From positions 186,001-250,000 of the forward strand of contig CACYQB010000011.1 of NCBI GenBank assembly GCA_902776435.1: a stretch of DNA of 64,000 nucleotides, in the 5' to 3' direction. A program made the translations under genes and the position numbers. Below, one piece after another: positions 51,899-62,100 of the stretch (positions are counted from its first letter, which is position 1; every line of letters begins with the position of its first letter). The notes under the pieces were generated by a model. That model was not told the origin of the DNA. It searched no databases and saw nothing but the letters and a program-made list of their open reading frames with translations. Origin of the DNA: an uncultured Bacteroidales bacterium (lineage in GTDB: Bacteria; Bacteroidota; Bacteroidia; Bacteroidales; Muribaculaceae).

Positions 51899-52423
51899 TT
51901 ATTTGTCGAGTTTGATATCAACATTGATATTTTCGGTGTTGGACTTGTGCAGGGCATCCCAGAAAGCCTGTTCGGTCAAGCCCCTGCGGAACCACTCGTC
52001 CTCGTAGTGGGCGCCATCAAGGCTCTTATTGGATGAAGGGATGCAGATGTAATTGCTAAAGGCAATCGCATTATAGCCCAGGACAATCACTTTCTTAATA
52101 CCATAGGACTTTTTGTCGCCCAAGTTGATTTTCTTATTCGAGATGCTCCAGGAATTATAAAACGCTTCGGTCCTGATGCGCAGGACATCACTACCCACTA
52201 CAGAGACGGTACCCATCGCGGCCTCGGTGTCGTTGAAAGCCCAAATCTTCTTGGTGTTACTGTCAATCGTGTTGTCGTAGGCCAGGAACAGCGGATACGT
52301 CAAGTCGGTCTTTTCAACATCGTCCACATCGAGGATGTCATCATCAATGCCACAAGAGTTTAAACTCATCGTCAAGAACAAGCCACAAACGATAGCGGTC
52401 AGAGCAAATAAATACTTTTTCAT
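51899..52423 (-). CDS. Hypothetical lipoprotein
   Basis: 174 residues from the ATG at 52423, which begins a proper lipoprotein signal (lipobox LNSC); the upstream start would precede it with a non-signal-like stretch. The mature part is beta-rich (YNSWSISNKKINLGDKKSYG). No family recognised. Leftward, 27 bp before the TlpA-like gene. Confidence 0.72.
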   Translation of the reverse strand: MKKYLFALTAIVCGLFLTMSLNSCGIDDDILDVDDVEKTDLTYPLFLAYDNTIDSNTKKIWAFNDTEAAMGTVSVVGSDVLRIRTEAFYNSWSISNKKINLGDKKSYGIKKVIVLGYNAIAFSNYICIPSSNKSLDGAHYEDEWFRRGLTEQAFWDALHKSNTENINVDIKLDK

Positions 52424-52667
52424 TTTTGAATATTGTTTGTAATTATTCCCGCTGAGGGGAAAAGTTAATAATAAGTACATAAAACTAACACACGCAACTG
52501 ATTCATGTTCATATCATCGCAAGAATCATATAAACAGAATCACTACATGCATAAATCTTGTAGGCAAATTTCGCCATAAAATCTGATGTATGCAAGAAAA
52601 TCCCGACAAATCTCCATGAATTGCATTTTTTACATCTAGAAAGCTACAAGTTTTATTTAAAAATCAT

Positions 52668-52675
52668 TAATTTTG
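52668..52675 (+). promoter_or_regulatory. -7 element of dsbD
   Basis: TAATTTTG, exact consensus. It runs into a tandem duplication of TTTTGCAAACAAAA (52671-52698) before the ATG at 52713. Confidence 0.55.
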
Positions 52676-52712
52676 CAAACAAAATTTTGCAAACAAAAAT
52701 AACCAACTGATT

Positions 52713-54791
52713 ATGATGAAGAAGATTGCGACATTGTTGACGTTAGCTACCATCGCGCTGATTGCCACAGCCCAGATGGCTAATCCCGTCACCTTCACTT
52801 CCCAACTCAAGACCACCAACGGCTCTAGTGAGGGCGAAATTGTTTTCACGGGTAAGATTGACAAAGGATGGCACGTGTATTCCACCAACTTAGGAGATCT
52901 GGGCCCCACTGAGGCCGCCATCGTCTTCCACAAGAAGGACGGCGTGGAGCCTGTGGGCAAACTCAAGCCCGTGGGCAAGGAAATCTCGCAGTTTGACGAG
53001 ATGTTCGGCGCCAAGTTGCGCTACTTTGAGAACAATGTGCAGTTTGTGCAGAAGGTGAAGTTCACCAAGCCCAACTATGATATCGATGCAGACCTGGAGT
53101 ATGGCGCGTGCAACGACCAGTCGTGCCTGCCCCCGTCGAGTGTAAGCTTCAAGAAGACCGGCAAGTCGCCAGCTGTTGACGGCGAGACTGACAAGAACAA
53201 GGAGGAAGAGGACAAGGCAAAGGCTGAGGCAGAAGCCAAGGCTAAAGCCGACTCCCTCGCAGCTCTGGCAGCCGCCGCAGCCGACAGCGCCGCGATGGGC
53301 GCTCCCGTGGATAGCGCAGCCCTTGCAGCCCTCGACCATGACGCGCTGTGGAAGCCTGTTGTGGGCGATGTACAGCGCATGGACGGCACCGACGGCGGCA
53401 GTGGCAGCCGCTCGCTGTGGTACATCTTCCTGCTGGGTCTGCTGGGCGGACTGGTGGCACTGTTCACCCCGTGTGTATGGCCCATCATCCCCATGACGGT
53501 GAGCTTCTTCCTCAAGCGCGCCAAGAATGACAAGAAAAAAGGCATCAAGGATGCCATCACCTACGGTATCTCGATTGTGGTCATCTACCTGTTGCTGGGC
53601 CTGATTGTGACCGCCATCTTCGGTCCCAGCGCTCTGAACGCGCTCTCGACCAATGCCGTGTTCAATATCTTCCTGTGCCTGTTGCTAGTAGTGTTCGCGC
53701 TGTCGTTCTTCGGCATGTTCGAGATCAAGCTGCCCAGCAAGTGGTCCAACGCTGTTGACAACAAGGCCAGCAACACCAGCGGTCTGCTGTCCATCTTCCT
53801 GATGGCCTTCACGCTGGCGCTGGTATCCTTCTCGTGCACGGGTCCTATCATCGGTTTCCTGCTCGTGGACTTCGCCACCAGCGGCAACTTCTGGGGTCCT
53901 GCCATCGGTATGCTGGGCTTCGCATTGGCCCTGGCACTGCCGTTCACGCTGTTTGCCCTCTTCCCCTCATGGCTGAAGTCGGCACCCAAGTCGGGTGGCT
54001 GGATGAATATCCTCAAGGTGGTGCTCGGCTTCATCGAGCTGGCATTTGCCTGCAAGTTCTTCTCGGTGGCCGACCTGGCCTACGGTTGGCACCTGATGGA
54101 CCGTGAGGTGTTCTTGTGCCTGTGGATCGCCATCTTCGGCCTGCTGGGCTTGTACCTTATCGGTGTACTGAAATTCCAAAGCGATATCGTCGAGGGCGAG
54201 GAACAGAAACCCATGCCCGTGATCTGCATCATGGGCGGTCTGATTTCGCTGGCCTTTGCCATCTATATGATTCCTGGCCTGTGGGGCGCACCGTGCAAGG
54301 CCGTGAGCGCCTTTGCCCCGCCCATGAACACCCAGGACTTCAACCTCAACACTAAGGAGGTGCGTGCCGCCTATACCGACTATGAGCAGGGCATGGCCGC
54401 CGCTGCCGCCGCCGGCAAACCGGTATTCCTGGACTTCACCGGCTTCGGCTGCGTGAACTGCCGCAAGATGGAGGCTGCCGTGTGGACCGATCCCAGCGTG
54501 GCCGACAAGTTGAACAAGGATTACGTGCTCATCTCCCTGTTTGTTGACGACAAGCGCCCGTTGCCCGAGCCCATCGAGGTGACCGAGGCGACTGGTGAGA
54601 AGCGCACGCTGCGCACCATCGGCGACAAGTGGAGTTACCTGCAGCGCTACAAGTTCGGCAGCAATACTCAGCCGTTCTACGTGTGCGTCGATCCTCAAGG
54701 TAACGCCTTGAGCGGCTCGTTCAGCTACAAGGAGGACGTCTCCGCCTTCCTCGACTTCCTGAACGGCGGCATGAACAAATTTAAAGAATAA
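52713..54791 (+). CDS. dsbD: Thiol:disulfide interchange protein DsbD
   Basis: 692 residues. Signal peptide (1-20), N-terminal DsbD-alpha-like domain (about 22-150) with the Cys pair CNDQSC, an Ala/Lys/Glu-rich charged linker (about 155-205), then the eight-helix CcdA-type membrane domain starting at about 232 (LFTPCVWPIIPMTVSFF, second half FSCTGPIIGFL), and a C-terminal thioredoxin domain with CVNC (Cys near 580). It carries electrons from the cytoplasm to the periplasmic thiol proteins. The linker is unusually long and charged. Confidence 0.94.
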   Translation: MMKKIATLLTLATIALIATAQMANPVTFTSQLKTTNGSSEGEIVFTGKIDKGWHVYSTNLGDLGPTEAAIVFHKKDGVEPVGKLKPVGKEISQFDEMFGAKLRYFENNVQFVQKVKFTKPNYDIDADLEYGACNDQSCLPPSSVSFKKTGKSPAVDGETDKNKEEEDKAKAEAEAKAKADSLAALAAAAADSAAMGAPVDSAALAALDHDALWKPVVGDVQRMDGTDGGSGSRSLWYIFLLGLLGGLVALFTPCVWPIIPMTVSFFLKRAKNDKKKGIKDAITYGISIVVIYLLLGLIVTAIFGPSALNALSTNAVFNIFLCLLLVVFALSFFGMFEIKLPSKWSNAVDNKASNTSGLLSIFLMAFTLALVSFSCTGPIIGFLLVDFATSGNFWGPAIGMLGFALALALPFTLFALFPSWLKSAPKSGGWMNILKVVLGFIELAFACKFFSVADLAYGWHLMDREVFLCLWIAIFGLLGLYLIGVLKFQSDIVEGEEQKPMPVICIMGGLISLAFAIYMIPGLWGAPCKAVSAFAPPMNTQDFNLNTKEVRAAYTDYEQGMAAAAAAGKPVFLDFTGFGCVNCRKMEAAVWTDPSVADKLNKDYVLISLFVDDKRPLPEPIEVTEATGEKRTLRTIGDKWSYLQRYKFGSNTQPFYVCVDPQGNALSGSFSYKEDVSAFLDFLNGGMNKFKE

Positions 54792-54803
54792 ATTTGAGTT
54801 GAA

Positions 54804-54901
54804 AGTTTTAAGTTGTAAGTTTTTAGTACGATTACTTCCGCCTTGAAAAATAAGAGGCAACAGTATTCTTACTTAAAACTAAAAACTTACAACTTAAAAC
54901 T
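54804..54901. repeat. 24-bp perfect inverted repeat between dsbD and the CyuA-like gene
   Basis: AGTTTTAAGTTGTAAGTTTT... (54804-54827) and its exact complement (54878-54901), 50 bp apart. The words belong to the TTTTTAGT family. Confidence 0.85.
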
Positions 54902-54915
54902 AAAATCTAAGAGAT

Positions 54916-56202
54916 ATGATAGAAGAGAAGATTAGAGAGCAGATTATCGCGTTGATGAAGCGTGAGGTTGTCCCTGCCGTGGGTTGTACCGAGCCGATGG
55001 CAGTGGCATTGTGTGTGAGCCGTGCTACCGAGGCACTGGGTTGCCGTCCTGAAAAAATCACCGCGCTGTTGAGCGCCAACATTCTCAAGAACGCCATGGG
55101 CGTGGGCATTCCGGGTACAGGGATGATCGGTCTGCCTATTGCAGTTGCCCTGGGAGCTCTCATCGGCAAGTCGGAATATCAGCTGGAGGTGCTCAAGGAC
55201 GTTAACCCCGAGGCTATCGAAGAGGGTAAACAGTTTATCGACGAGGGCCGCATCGACATCCAGCTCAAGCACGACTGCTGCGACAAACTGTATGTCGAGG
55301 TTCTGTGCGAGGGCGGAGGCCACCGCTCCAGCGCCATCATCCAGGGGTCACACACCCACTTTGTGCGTGTCACCCGCGACGAGGAAGTGCTGCTCGATGA
55401 ACAAGCCGGCAGCAGTGACTATGATGACAGCGGCGACATCTCGCTGAACCTGCGCCTGGTCTATGACTTTGCAATGCAGGCTCCGCTTGACGAGATCAGC
55501 TTCATCATCGAGACGCGCAACTACAACCTCAAGGCCGCCCAAGAGTCGCTCAAGGGCAACTACGGCCACTGTCTGGGCAAAACGATGGACAGGCCGCTGA
55601 GCCATGGCATCTTTGGCAACACCATCTTCTCTCGCATTCTCTCCAAGACCGCGCTGGCTACCGATGCCCGCATGGGAGGTGCCTTGATTCCCGTGATGAG
55701 TAACAGCGGATCGGGCAACCAGGGCATCTGCGCCACCAATCCCGTTGCCGTCTACGCGATGGAGAACGAGAATACCGAGGAGGAACTTATCCGCGCCCTC
55801 ACCCTGAGCCACCTGACGGCCATCTACATCAAGCAGAGCCTGGGCAAATTGAGTGCCCTGTGTGGCTGCGTCGTGGCCTCTATCGGCAGTTCGTGCGGCA
55901 TCACCTACCTGATGGGCGGTGACTATGGACGCATCTGCTATGCGGTGAAGAACATGATTGCCAACCTCACGGGCATGATCTGTGACGGCGCCAAGCCCAG
56001 TTGCGCCCTGAAAATCGCGTCGGGCGTATCGACGGCCCTGCTGAGTGCCGTGCTCGCCATGGAAGGCCGCCATGTCACCAGCGCCGAAGGCATCATCGAC
56101 GACGACGTGGACCGCAGCATCCGCAACCTGACCGTCATCGGTGCCGACGCCATGTGCGCTACCGACAGCATGGTCCTCGACATCATGACCAGCAAGGGTT
56201 GA
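54916..56202 (+). CDS. CyuA/YhaM-like (UPF0597) L-cysteine desulfidase family protein
   Basis: 428 residues, cytoplasmic, serine-dehydratase alpha-like fold. The Fe-S cysteines expected for the family are present in PAVGCTEPMAVAL, GSSCGITYLMGG and CDGAKPSCALKIASG. The E. coli relative (YhaM/CyuA) degrades L-cysteine to pyruvate, ammonia and sulfide; activity here is inferred. It follows dsbD after the inverted repeat. Confidence 0.9.
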   Translation: MIEEKIREQIIALMKREVVPAVGCTEPMAVALCVSRATEALGCRPEKITALLSANILKNAMGVGIPGTGMIGLPIAVALGALIGKSEYQLEVLKDVNPEAIEEGKQFIDEGRIDIQLKHDCCDKLYVEVLCEGGGHRSSAIIQGSHTHFVRVTRDEEVLLDEQAGSSDYDDSGDISLNLRLVYDFAMQAPLDEISFIIETRNYNLKAAQESLKGNYGHCLGKTMDRPLSHGIFGNTIFSRILSKTALATDARMGGALIPVMSNSGSGNQGICATNPVAVYAMENENTEEELIRALTLSHLTAIYIKQSLGKLSALCGCVVASIGSSCGITYLMGGDYGRICYAVKNMIANLTGMICDGAKPSCALKIASGVSTALLSAVLAMEGRHVTSAEGIIDDDVDRSIRNLTVIGADAMCATDSMVLDIMTSKG

Positions 56203-56233
56203 TTGCCCTACCCCTCTATTCTCGACATAATAA

Positions 56234-56271
56234 AGTTATGGGCCATCCGGCAATTCGGATGGCCCATAACT
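56234..56271. terminator. Strong hairpin between convergent genes
   Basis: AGTTATGGGCCATCCG (56234-56249) pairs perfectly with CGGATGGCCCATAACT (56256-56271) around a 6-nt loop. It separates the CyuA-like gene from the SusCD operon, and likely ends both. Confidence 0.85.
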
Positions 56272-56303
56272 ATTACTTGGAAGGTCAAGTGACCTAATGG
56301 TTC

Positions 56304-56846
56304 TTACTCGTCCTCAACAAATCCAGTGTATCGGAAACCACTCACTTTGTAGCGAGTGCCTTCAGGCAGATATTGCGCCAGAACCAGGTCGTCACTGAAG
56401 CTGACATAGAACTCGATGTAGTCGGCAGGCATGCCACTGGGGGTCTTGGTGCCATTCTTCACGATTTTACCGCCGGTAATCGAGACAGTTCCACCACCGT
56501 ATTCGCCTTCACCGTAAAGGTTCTCGCCATTGGAAACCTGGAAGGTCAAGTTAACGGGATCAACATCCACTTCCACCTGATAGGGGAAATAGTAGCACAC
56601 CTGGTCAACGATGAACATCTTATTGCTCACGTTGGCGGCAGTGTTACAGGTCTGGATGTTGTAAGCGCCGTCACCGAACACATCGGCATCTAATAGTTCG
56701 CCACTAGCATCAATAGCGGCAACCGTGATGTGCCACTCACCAGCGGTCTCGACTCCGGCAGTGTTTCCGATTTCCTCTTTCTCGCATGATGTGAATGCTA
56801 CCAGCACGCCCACCATCATCAATAATGAATATATTGTCTTTTTCAT
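56304..56846 (-). CDS. Lipoprotein of the lipid-binding putative hydrolase type (PF12888-like)
   Basis: 180 residues, lipobox FTSC, last gene of the SusCD operon. The GEWHITVAA and beta-rich pattern and the position behind a DUF5012-type gene match a lipoprotein family usual in such operons. It probably sits on the surface with SusD. Start at the ATG at 56846; the upstream TTG is not used. Confidence 0.72.
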   Translation of the reverse strand: MKKTIYSLLMMVGVLVAFTSCEKEEIGNTAGVETAGEWHITVAAIDASGELLDADVFGDGAYNIQTCNTAANVSNKMFIVDQVCYYFPYQVEVDVDPVNLTFQVSNGENLYGEGEYGGGTVSITGGKIVKNGTKTPSGMPADYIEFYVSFSDDLVLAQYLPEGTRYKVSGFRYTGFVEDE

Positions 56847-56894
56847 AATCAAATTCTCATTTATTGATTAATAATCAAATTAGGCCAAAGAGGC

Positions 56895-57596
56895 TTACTC
56901 AATGGGAGTGAGTATCACACCGCCACCCACATAGTAGTTGAGGCGATAGGTCACAACACCCGTTTCGGGATCCCATTTGCCATCATACATTTCCTCGGGG
57001 TCTTCACCGTCATAGAAGTACCAATCACCCTCTTCCAGCATGGTGATATCGGTGCCATCGAGTTGCAACAACGCCTCGGCATAGAAGTCGTAGGAGTTCC
57101 TGTACTGCGGGTAGACACCATAAGCATAGTAGCCAGCCAAGACATCGCTGATGATGTAGAGGCCTTGACTCTCATCCAGAGCTGAAATGCTAATAGGAGA
57201 ATCGTAATAGTGACGGGCAGGATTGGAAGCATGCCAGCACTCGGCCAAATAGATGTTGTTGAAATGGCCTGGGTTCTTCACCCACACCTCACGCGTTGCC
57301 GTGGCCGAAAATCCCTCGGGATTAGCCGCCGAATAGGTTACGGTATAGAAACCAGGCTCGCTGGTGTCAAGGTCGGTGGTTACCTTCACATTGGCGGTGT
57401 AATCCTCATCGCCCAAGGCAGCAGAGTAACCCGGTTCCTCAAATGTATCACCCACGTTCAGCAGCACGATGTCATCACCTTCCAGTGTGATAACGGGATA
57501 GTAGAGGATATCGGTCAGACCCTCGGTATCCTTGTTACAAGAGGTAAGCGACAATGCCACCAAGGCTCCGATTGCCAAATATTTTAAATTCTTCAT
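56895..57596 (-). CDS. DUF5012/DUF5011-type surface lipoprotein
   Basis: 233 residues from 57596 (ATG at 57602 also possible). Lipobox LTSC. The N-terminal ~80 residues after it are an Ig-like fold (DIVLLNVGDTFEEPGYSAAL with later TVTYSAANPEG), the HYR/DUF5011 pattern; the C-terminal half is Tyr-rich. It probably helps SusCD bind or present the substrate at the cell surface. Third in the operon. Confidence 0.82.
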   Translation of the reverse strand: MKNLKYLAIGALVALSLTSCNKDTEGLTDILYYPVITLEGDDIVLLNVGDTFEEPGYSAALGDEDYTANVKVTTDLDTSEPGFYTVTYSAANPEGFSATATREVWVKNPGHFNNIYLAECWHASNPARHYYDSPISISALDESQGLYIISDVLAGYYAYGVYPQYRNSYDFYAEALLQLDGTDITMLEEGDWYFYDGEDPEEMYDGKWDPETGVVTYRLNYYVGGGVILTPIE

Positions 57597-57634
57597 AATC
57601 ATATTTCTTAATTTAGAATTAACTGAAATTAGAA

Positions 57635-59113
57635 TTACTTAGCCCAGAATACGGGTGCGCTATCACCAGGATAGTCGGGAGTGTTCTGGTTACGGTTAGC
57701 CGATGACTCTGCATAGGGGAAGCGCTGCAAGATACCGCCATTCAGGGCAGTGTTGCACTTGATGGGCTTATACAAAGTGCCCGGCACATACAGGTTGGGG
57801 TTGTAAGAATCGGTCTGCTCGTTGTAGAGCTGATCGCCGGTTACGGCTCCCATGGCAGGATAACCCAGACGGCGCAATTCACACCAGCCCTCGAAGCTGT
57901 TGTAACCCGAGAGGTCAACCCACTTCTGAATACCGATGGCCTGCTTCCAGTTGGAGCCGAGGGGGTAAGCCTCGATAGCGGCATCGGCGCCACTCACGCC
58001 AGCATTATCAAACGAGGCCTCAATAGCCATGCGATAGTACTGCTGAGCCATTTCGAGGTCGTTGTTCTTGGCATAGTACTCAGCGATGTAGAAGTTCACA
58101 TCCGAGGTACTGATCAGGACAACGGGGTCATCATAGTGGGCATTGGGACGGCACCAGTATGATGCCTTGTAGCTGGCGGTGGTACTGAAGTTGGTACCGC
58201 TCACGCTACCGGTGTAGACGCCATCACTATTGGGTGAGAAGTAAGCCTGCAAACGGGCATCCTCATAATCAGCCATGGTGCCAAGCAAAGCGATGTTCAA
58301 GACGATATTCTGCTGTGATGCACCGTAGCTGGCAAACGCATCCTCCATATAGAAGGGATTGGCCTGGCCAGCCTCATTCTTCCAGCAATTGGCTAACTCA
58401 ACATTGCTTGAAGGGAAGTTATCCTCGTCGATGAGAGCACCAATCAGACCGTTCACGTCCTTGACGCCGCTCTCACGGGTGAGGATGCGGAGCTTGAGGG
58501 CGTTGGCAAACTTAATCCAGCTCGAAGCGTTAGCACCCGGTAACAGAAGGCTCGTTGCCACCTGCTCGGTGCCGCTAACCTTATCCAAAGCCTCATCAAT
58601 CTCGGCAAGGATGCCGTCATAGATGACAGTGCCCTCGTCATATTCAGGAGTGAGGTAATCCAGATTCTGAGCCTGGGTATAGGGAACCTCACCGTAGCAG
58701 TCCACAAGCACCTGATAGGTGAAGGCGCGCAGGACAGTAGCGGCCAGATAGGTACCCCAGTCCTCGTCGGCCTTAGCCAAGTCACGGATAGTCTTGATAT
58801 TGTTGAGCACACGCGTGTTGAGCTGAGTGTAAGTGCTGCTCGAACGTGTGGGGCTCATATTGAATTGACTGTAATCCAGATAATTGCTGGTTCCGAAGTA
58901 TTGTGCATAATACTGGGTGAAGTAACCGCTGACAGTGCGCAGGAAGTCACCATAGCTATGGCAAAGGTTCACTTCCACTGCCGGTAACATCATGTCGGGG
59001 GTCATATTCTCCTGAGAGGGAGAGTTGGGATCCTTGTTAATGTCCAGGTAATCATCACAGGACGTCAATGACAATCCAAGGATCAGAAGACTTGCAAAAA
59101 ATATCTTTTTCAT
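57635..59113 (-). CDS. SusD/RagB family nutrient-binding outer membrane lipoprotein (SusD-like_2)
   Basis: 492 residues from 59113, with lipobox LTSC. It begins CDDYLDINKDPNSPSQENMT, the usual SusD-like_2 start, and has the TPR-like helices and substrate-pocket loop pattern of SusD-like surface lids for the SusC pore. It follows susC by 22 bp. Substrate unknown: no glycoside hydrolase accompanies it. Confidence 0.94.
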   Translation of the reverse strand: MKKIFFASLLILGLSLTSCDDYLDINKDPNSPSQENMTPDMMLPAVEVNLCHSYGDFLRTVSGYFTQYYAQYFGTSNYLDYSQFNMSPTRSSSTYTQLNTRVLNNIKTIRDLAKADEDWGTYLAATVLRAFTYQVLVDCYGEVPYTQAQNLDYLTPEYDEGTVIYDGILAEIDEALDKVSGTEQVATSLLLPGANASSWIKFANALKLRILTRESGVKDVNGLIGALIDEDNFPSSNVELANCWKNEAGQANPFYMEDAFASYGASQQNIVLNIALLGTMADYEDARLQAYFSPNSDGVYTGSVSGTNFSTTASYKASYWCRPNAHYDDPVVLISTSDVNFYIAEYYAKNNDLEMAQQYYRMAIEASFDNAGVSGADAAIEAYPLGSNWKQAIGIQKWVDLSGYNSFEGWCELRRLGYPAMGAVTGDQLYNEQTDSYNPNLYVPGTLYKPIKCNTALNGGILQRFPYAESSANRNQNTPDYPGDSAPVFWAK

Positions 59114-59135
59114 AATCTTTCTCCTCATTGTTTAA

Positions 59136-62100
59136 TTAGTACTTAATGGTCAGGTTCAAACCATAGACACGGCAAGACGGGTTGCTGTAAAGCTCACCGA
59201 AGTTACCTTCGAGGTCAGTACCGGTAGTCGTGGACTCGGGATCAACATATAAGTTACCCTTTGCAGTCCATGTGAACAAGTTATTACCGAACAAGGTCAG
59301 AGCGACTTTGCTCAGCTTCATGCTCTTGACCCAGTTCTTGGGCAGTTCCCAAGTAAGGCTCAGGTTACGAAGCTTAGCGAAACTGCGGTCAAGCAGATAA
59401 GCCTCGCCGCCGTGGCCCCAACCATAGAGGTTGAAGTAGTCCTGATAGCTGCCGTCGCTCACCATGATAGGTGTGGTGTTCTCGCTGTAAGTGCCGTCAC
59501 CGTTGTCAATGACACTACCGGGGATAATGAACGGACGACGCTGGTTATAGGTCGTTACGGTACCGTTACCGGTGAACTGCATCAGGTTCTTGGTGCGTGA
59601 GAACATGTGGCCGCCATAGCGGATATCCAGGGCTGCACTCAGCGTCAAGCCATAGGCACTGATTGCCGTGGTGACACCACCAGTCCACTTGTTGTTCATG
59701 TCCTTGCCGGTATCCAGCACTTCAGAACTGAGGATGGGCTGACCTGCAGAGTCAACAACGGGGTGTACCACACCCTTATCATCGGTATAGGTCTCAGGCA
59801 GATAAGTGTAGTAGGAACCCATGGGCTTGCCTTCCTCGGCATACATGTAAACGGCGTCATCACCAGCCGAGAAGCTGTAGATGGTCACCTTGCCACCCTC
59901 AAGGCTCGAAGGCATCGAGAGCACCTTGTTGCGGTTAATGGCAATGTTGAAGCCCAAATCCCAACGGAAGTTGTTCAGCAGAATGGGGGTCGTGTTAACA
60001 AGCAACTCGACACCACGATTGCGAACCTTACCAAAGTTGGTCACCACCGAGCTGAAACCGGTTGACGGGTCAACAGGCAGGGTGAAGATCTGGTCCTTGG
60101 TGGTACGGGTATAATAGGTAGCATCGATGCCCAAGCGGCTGTTGAAGAACTGCAGGTTCAAACCAGCCTCAAACTCGGTGGTCATCTCAGGTTTCAGCTT
60201 GCTGGAGCCAGCGGTGGTCGAAGCCTGGAAAGCGTTGATACCATTGAACGGGAACGTCAAGTCGGTACCGCTGTAGTAACCATAGGCAACACCCTGGATG
60301 AAGCGGGGATCTACCATATAAGGATCAGCATCGTTACCGGTGCGGCCGTAAGCCAAACGTGCCTTACCGAAGTTAAGAATGCTGTTTGAAGGAATCAAGC
60401 GGGTGAAAATCCAGCTCAATGTTGCGCCAGGATAGAAGAAGCTATTGGCGTTGATGGGCAGAGTGGAAGACCACTCGTTGCGGCCCGTGAGGTTCAGGAA
60501 CACCATATCGTCCCAACCCAGGGTCAAGTCACCGAACAGAGCGACCTGGCGGCGCTTGCTCTGAGATTCAGTCAGCGTGGCCTTAGTGGCACCATTGCTC
60601 AGATCCCAGAAACCGGTCTCAAAGGTCAGACCATCAGTCTCACCTACCATCGAGGTGGCATAACGCTCGTTGAGGTTCACACCCACGATAGCAGCAAGGC
60701 TAAGCTTCTCGTCCAGGAAGTTGCGGGTGTAGTCGGCAAGGAAGTCATGGTTCAACTCATAGCGGCGGCCGTAGGCGGCATAAACATAACCATCCTGGTT
60801 CATGTTGCTGGGAGCATAACCATAGTCCTCATCGATGAGCGCGTCATCAAGGTTAATCTGGGGATAACCGATCTTGCGGTCGAAGTCGGTGTAGTCAAAA
60901 CCGAAGCGATAGGTCAGCGTCAAATCCTTGAACGGATTGATATCGGCCTGAACCTTACCACGCAACTGCTTGGAGTCAACATGGTTGTAGTTATTCTCAA
61001 TAGCCCAATAGGGGTTGGTGATGCCGTAAGGGGTGAAGTAGGCCTCGGGGGTGAAGAACGGGCTGCTGGTGTCCTTCATATCCACGATACTGATATCACG
61101 CGGCAACTCAAGAAGACCATCGATTACCGAGGTACCCTGGAAACTACCCACCAGATTAGTGTTCGACTTGGCATAGCTGATAGAAGAGGTGAGCCTCAAC
61201 CAATCAGTAGCCTCAAAGCCGCTACGGAAATCAAGGGTGTGGCGGGTATAGGTATCGTGGTCATAGGGAAGGATACCATCATCGCCCAAGTAGTTATAGG
61301 AGATGTAATAGTTCACCTTATTGTCACCGGAAACGCCGCTAAAGGCAATACTGTGGTTGTGAGACCAACCCAGATCGAAGAAGTCGCGCACGTTATTTTC
61401 CTTGGCATCATAGTTGTGAATCAACTGTGAGTGGTTCCAAATGGGACCGTAAATCTGACGGCTACCGTCCAGAGCGGGACCCCACGAACCGTTCTCAATA
61501 AAGGTCTGAGCACCGTTCCAGCCCTGTCCCCAGCCGTTCTGGAACTTGGGCAACATGGCAATCTGACGGGCCTGAATGCTACCGTTGTACTCAATTGAGA
61601 AGTTGCGGCCAATACCGTTGCGACCTTGCTTGGTGGTCACAATGATGACACCGTTGGCAGCACGGCTACCATACAATGCGGTAGCGGCGGCACCCTTCAG
61701 CACGGTCATGCTCTCAATGTCGTTAGGCGAGATGCTGGCGATACCGCCGGCAGCCTGAGCGTGGCCCTGGGTGGTCACCGTTGTGCTCTGCAAGGGCACA
61801 CCGTCAACGACATACAGCGGCTGGTTGCTACCGTTGATGGAGCTGAAACCACGGATGATAACCGAGTTAGCAGCACCAGGATCGCTGGCTGTGGACTGCA
61901 CTTGCAGACCTGCCACCTTACCGCTCAATGAGCTCATGGCCTCGCCAGTGTGAGCACCGGTAATGTCCTCGGCCTTTACCTGCTGTGCGGCATAACCGAG
62001 TGACTTCTGTTTGCGTGTGATGCCCATGGCTGTAACAACCACCTCTTCAAGAGTGGTGTTGTCTTCCTCAAGGGCGACTGTTACAAAACTCGAAACCGCA

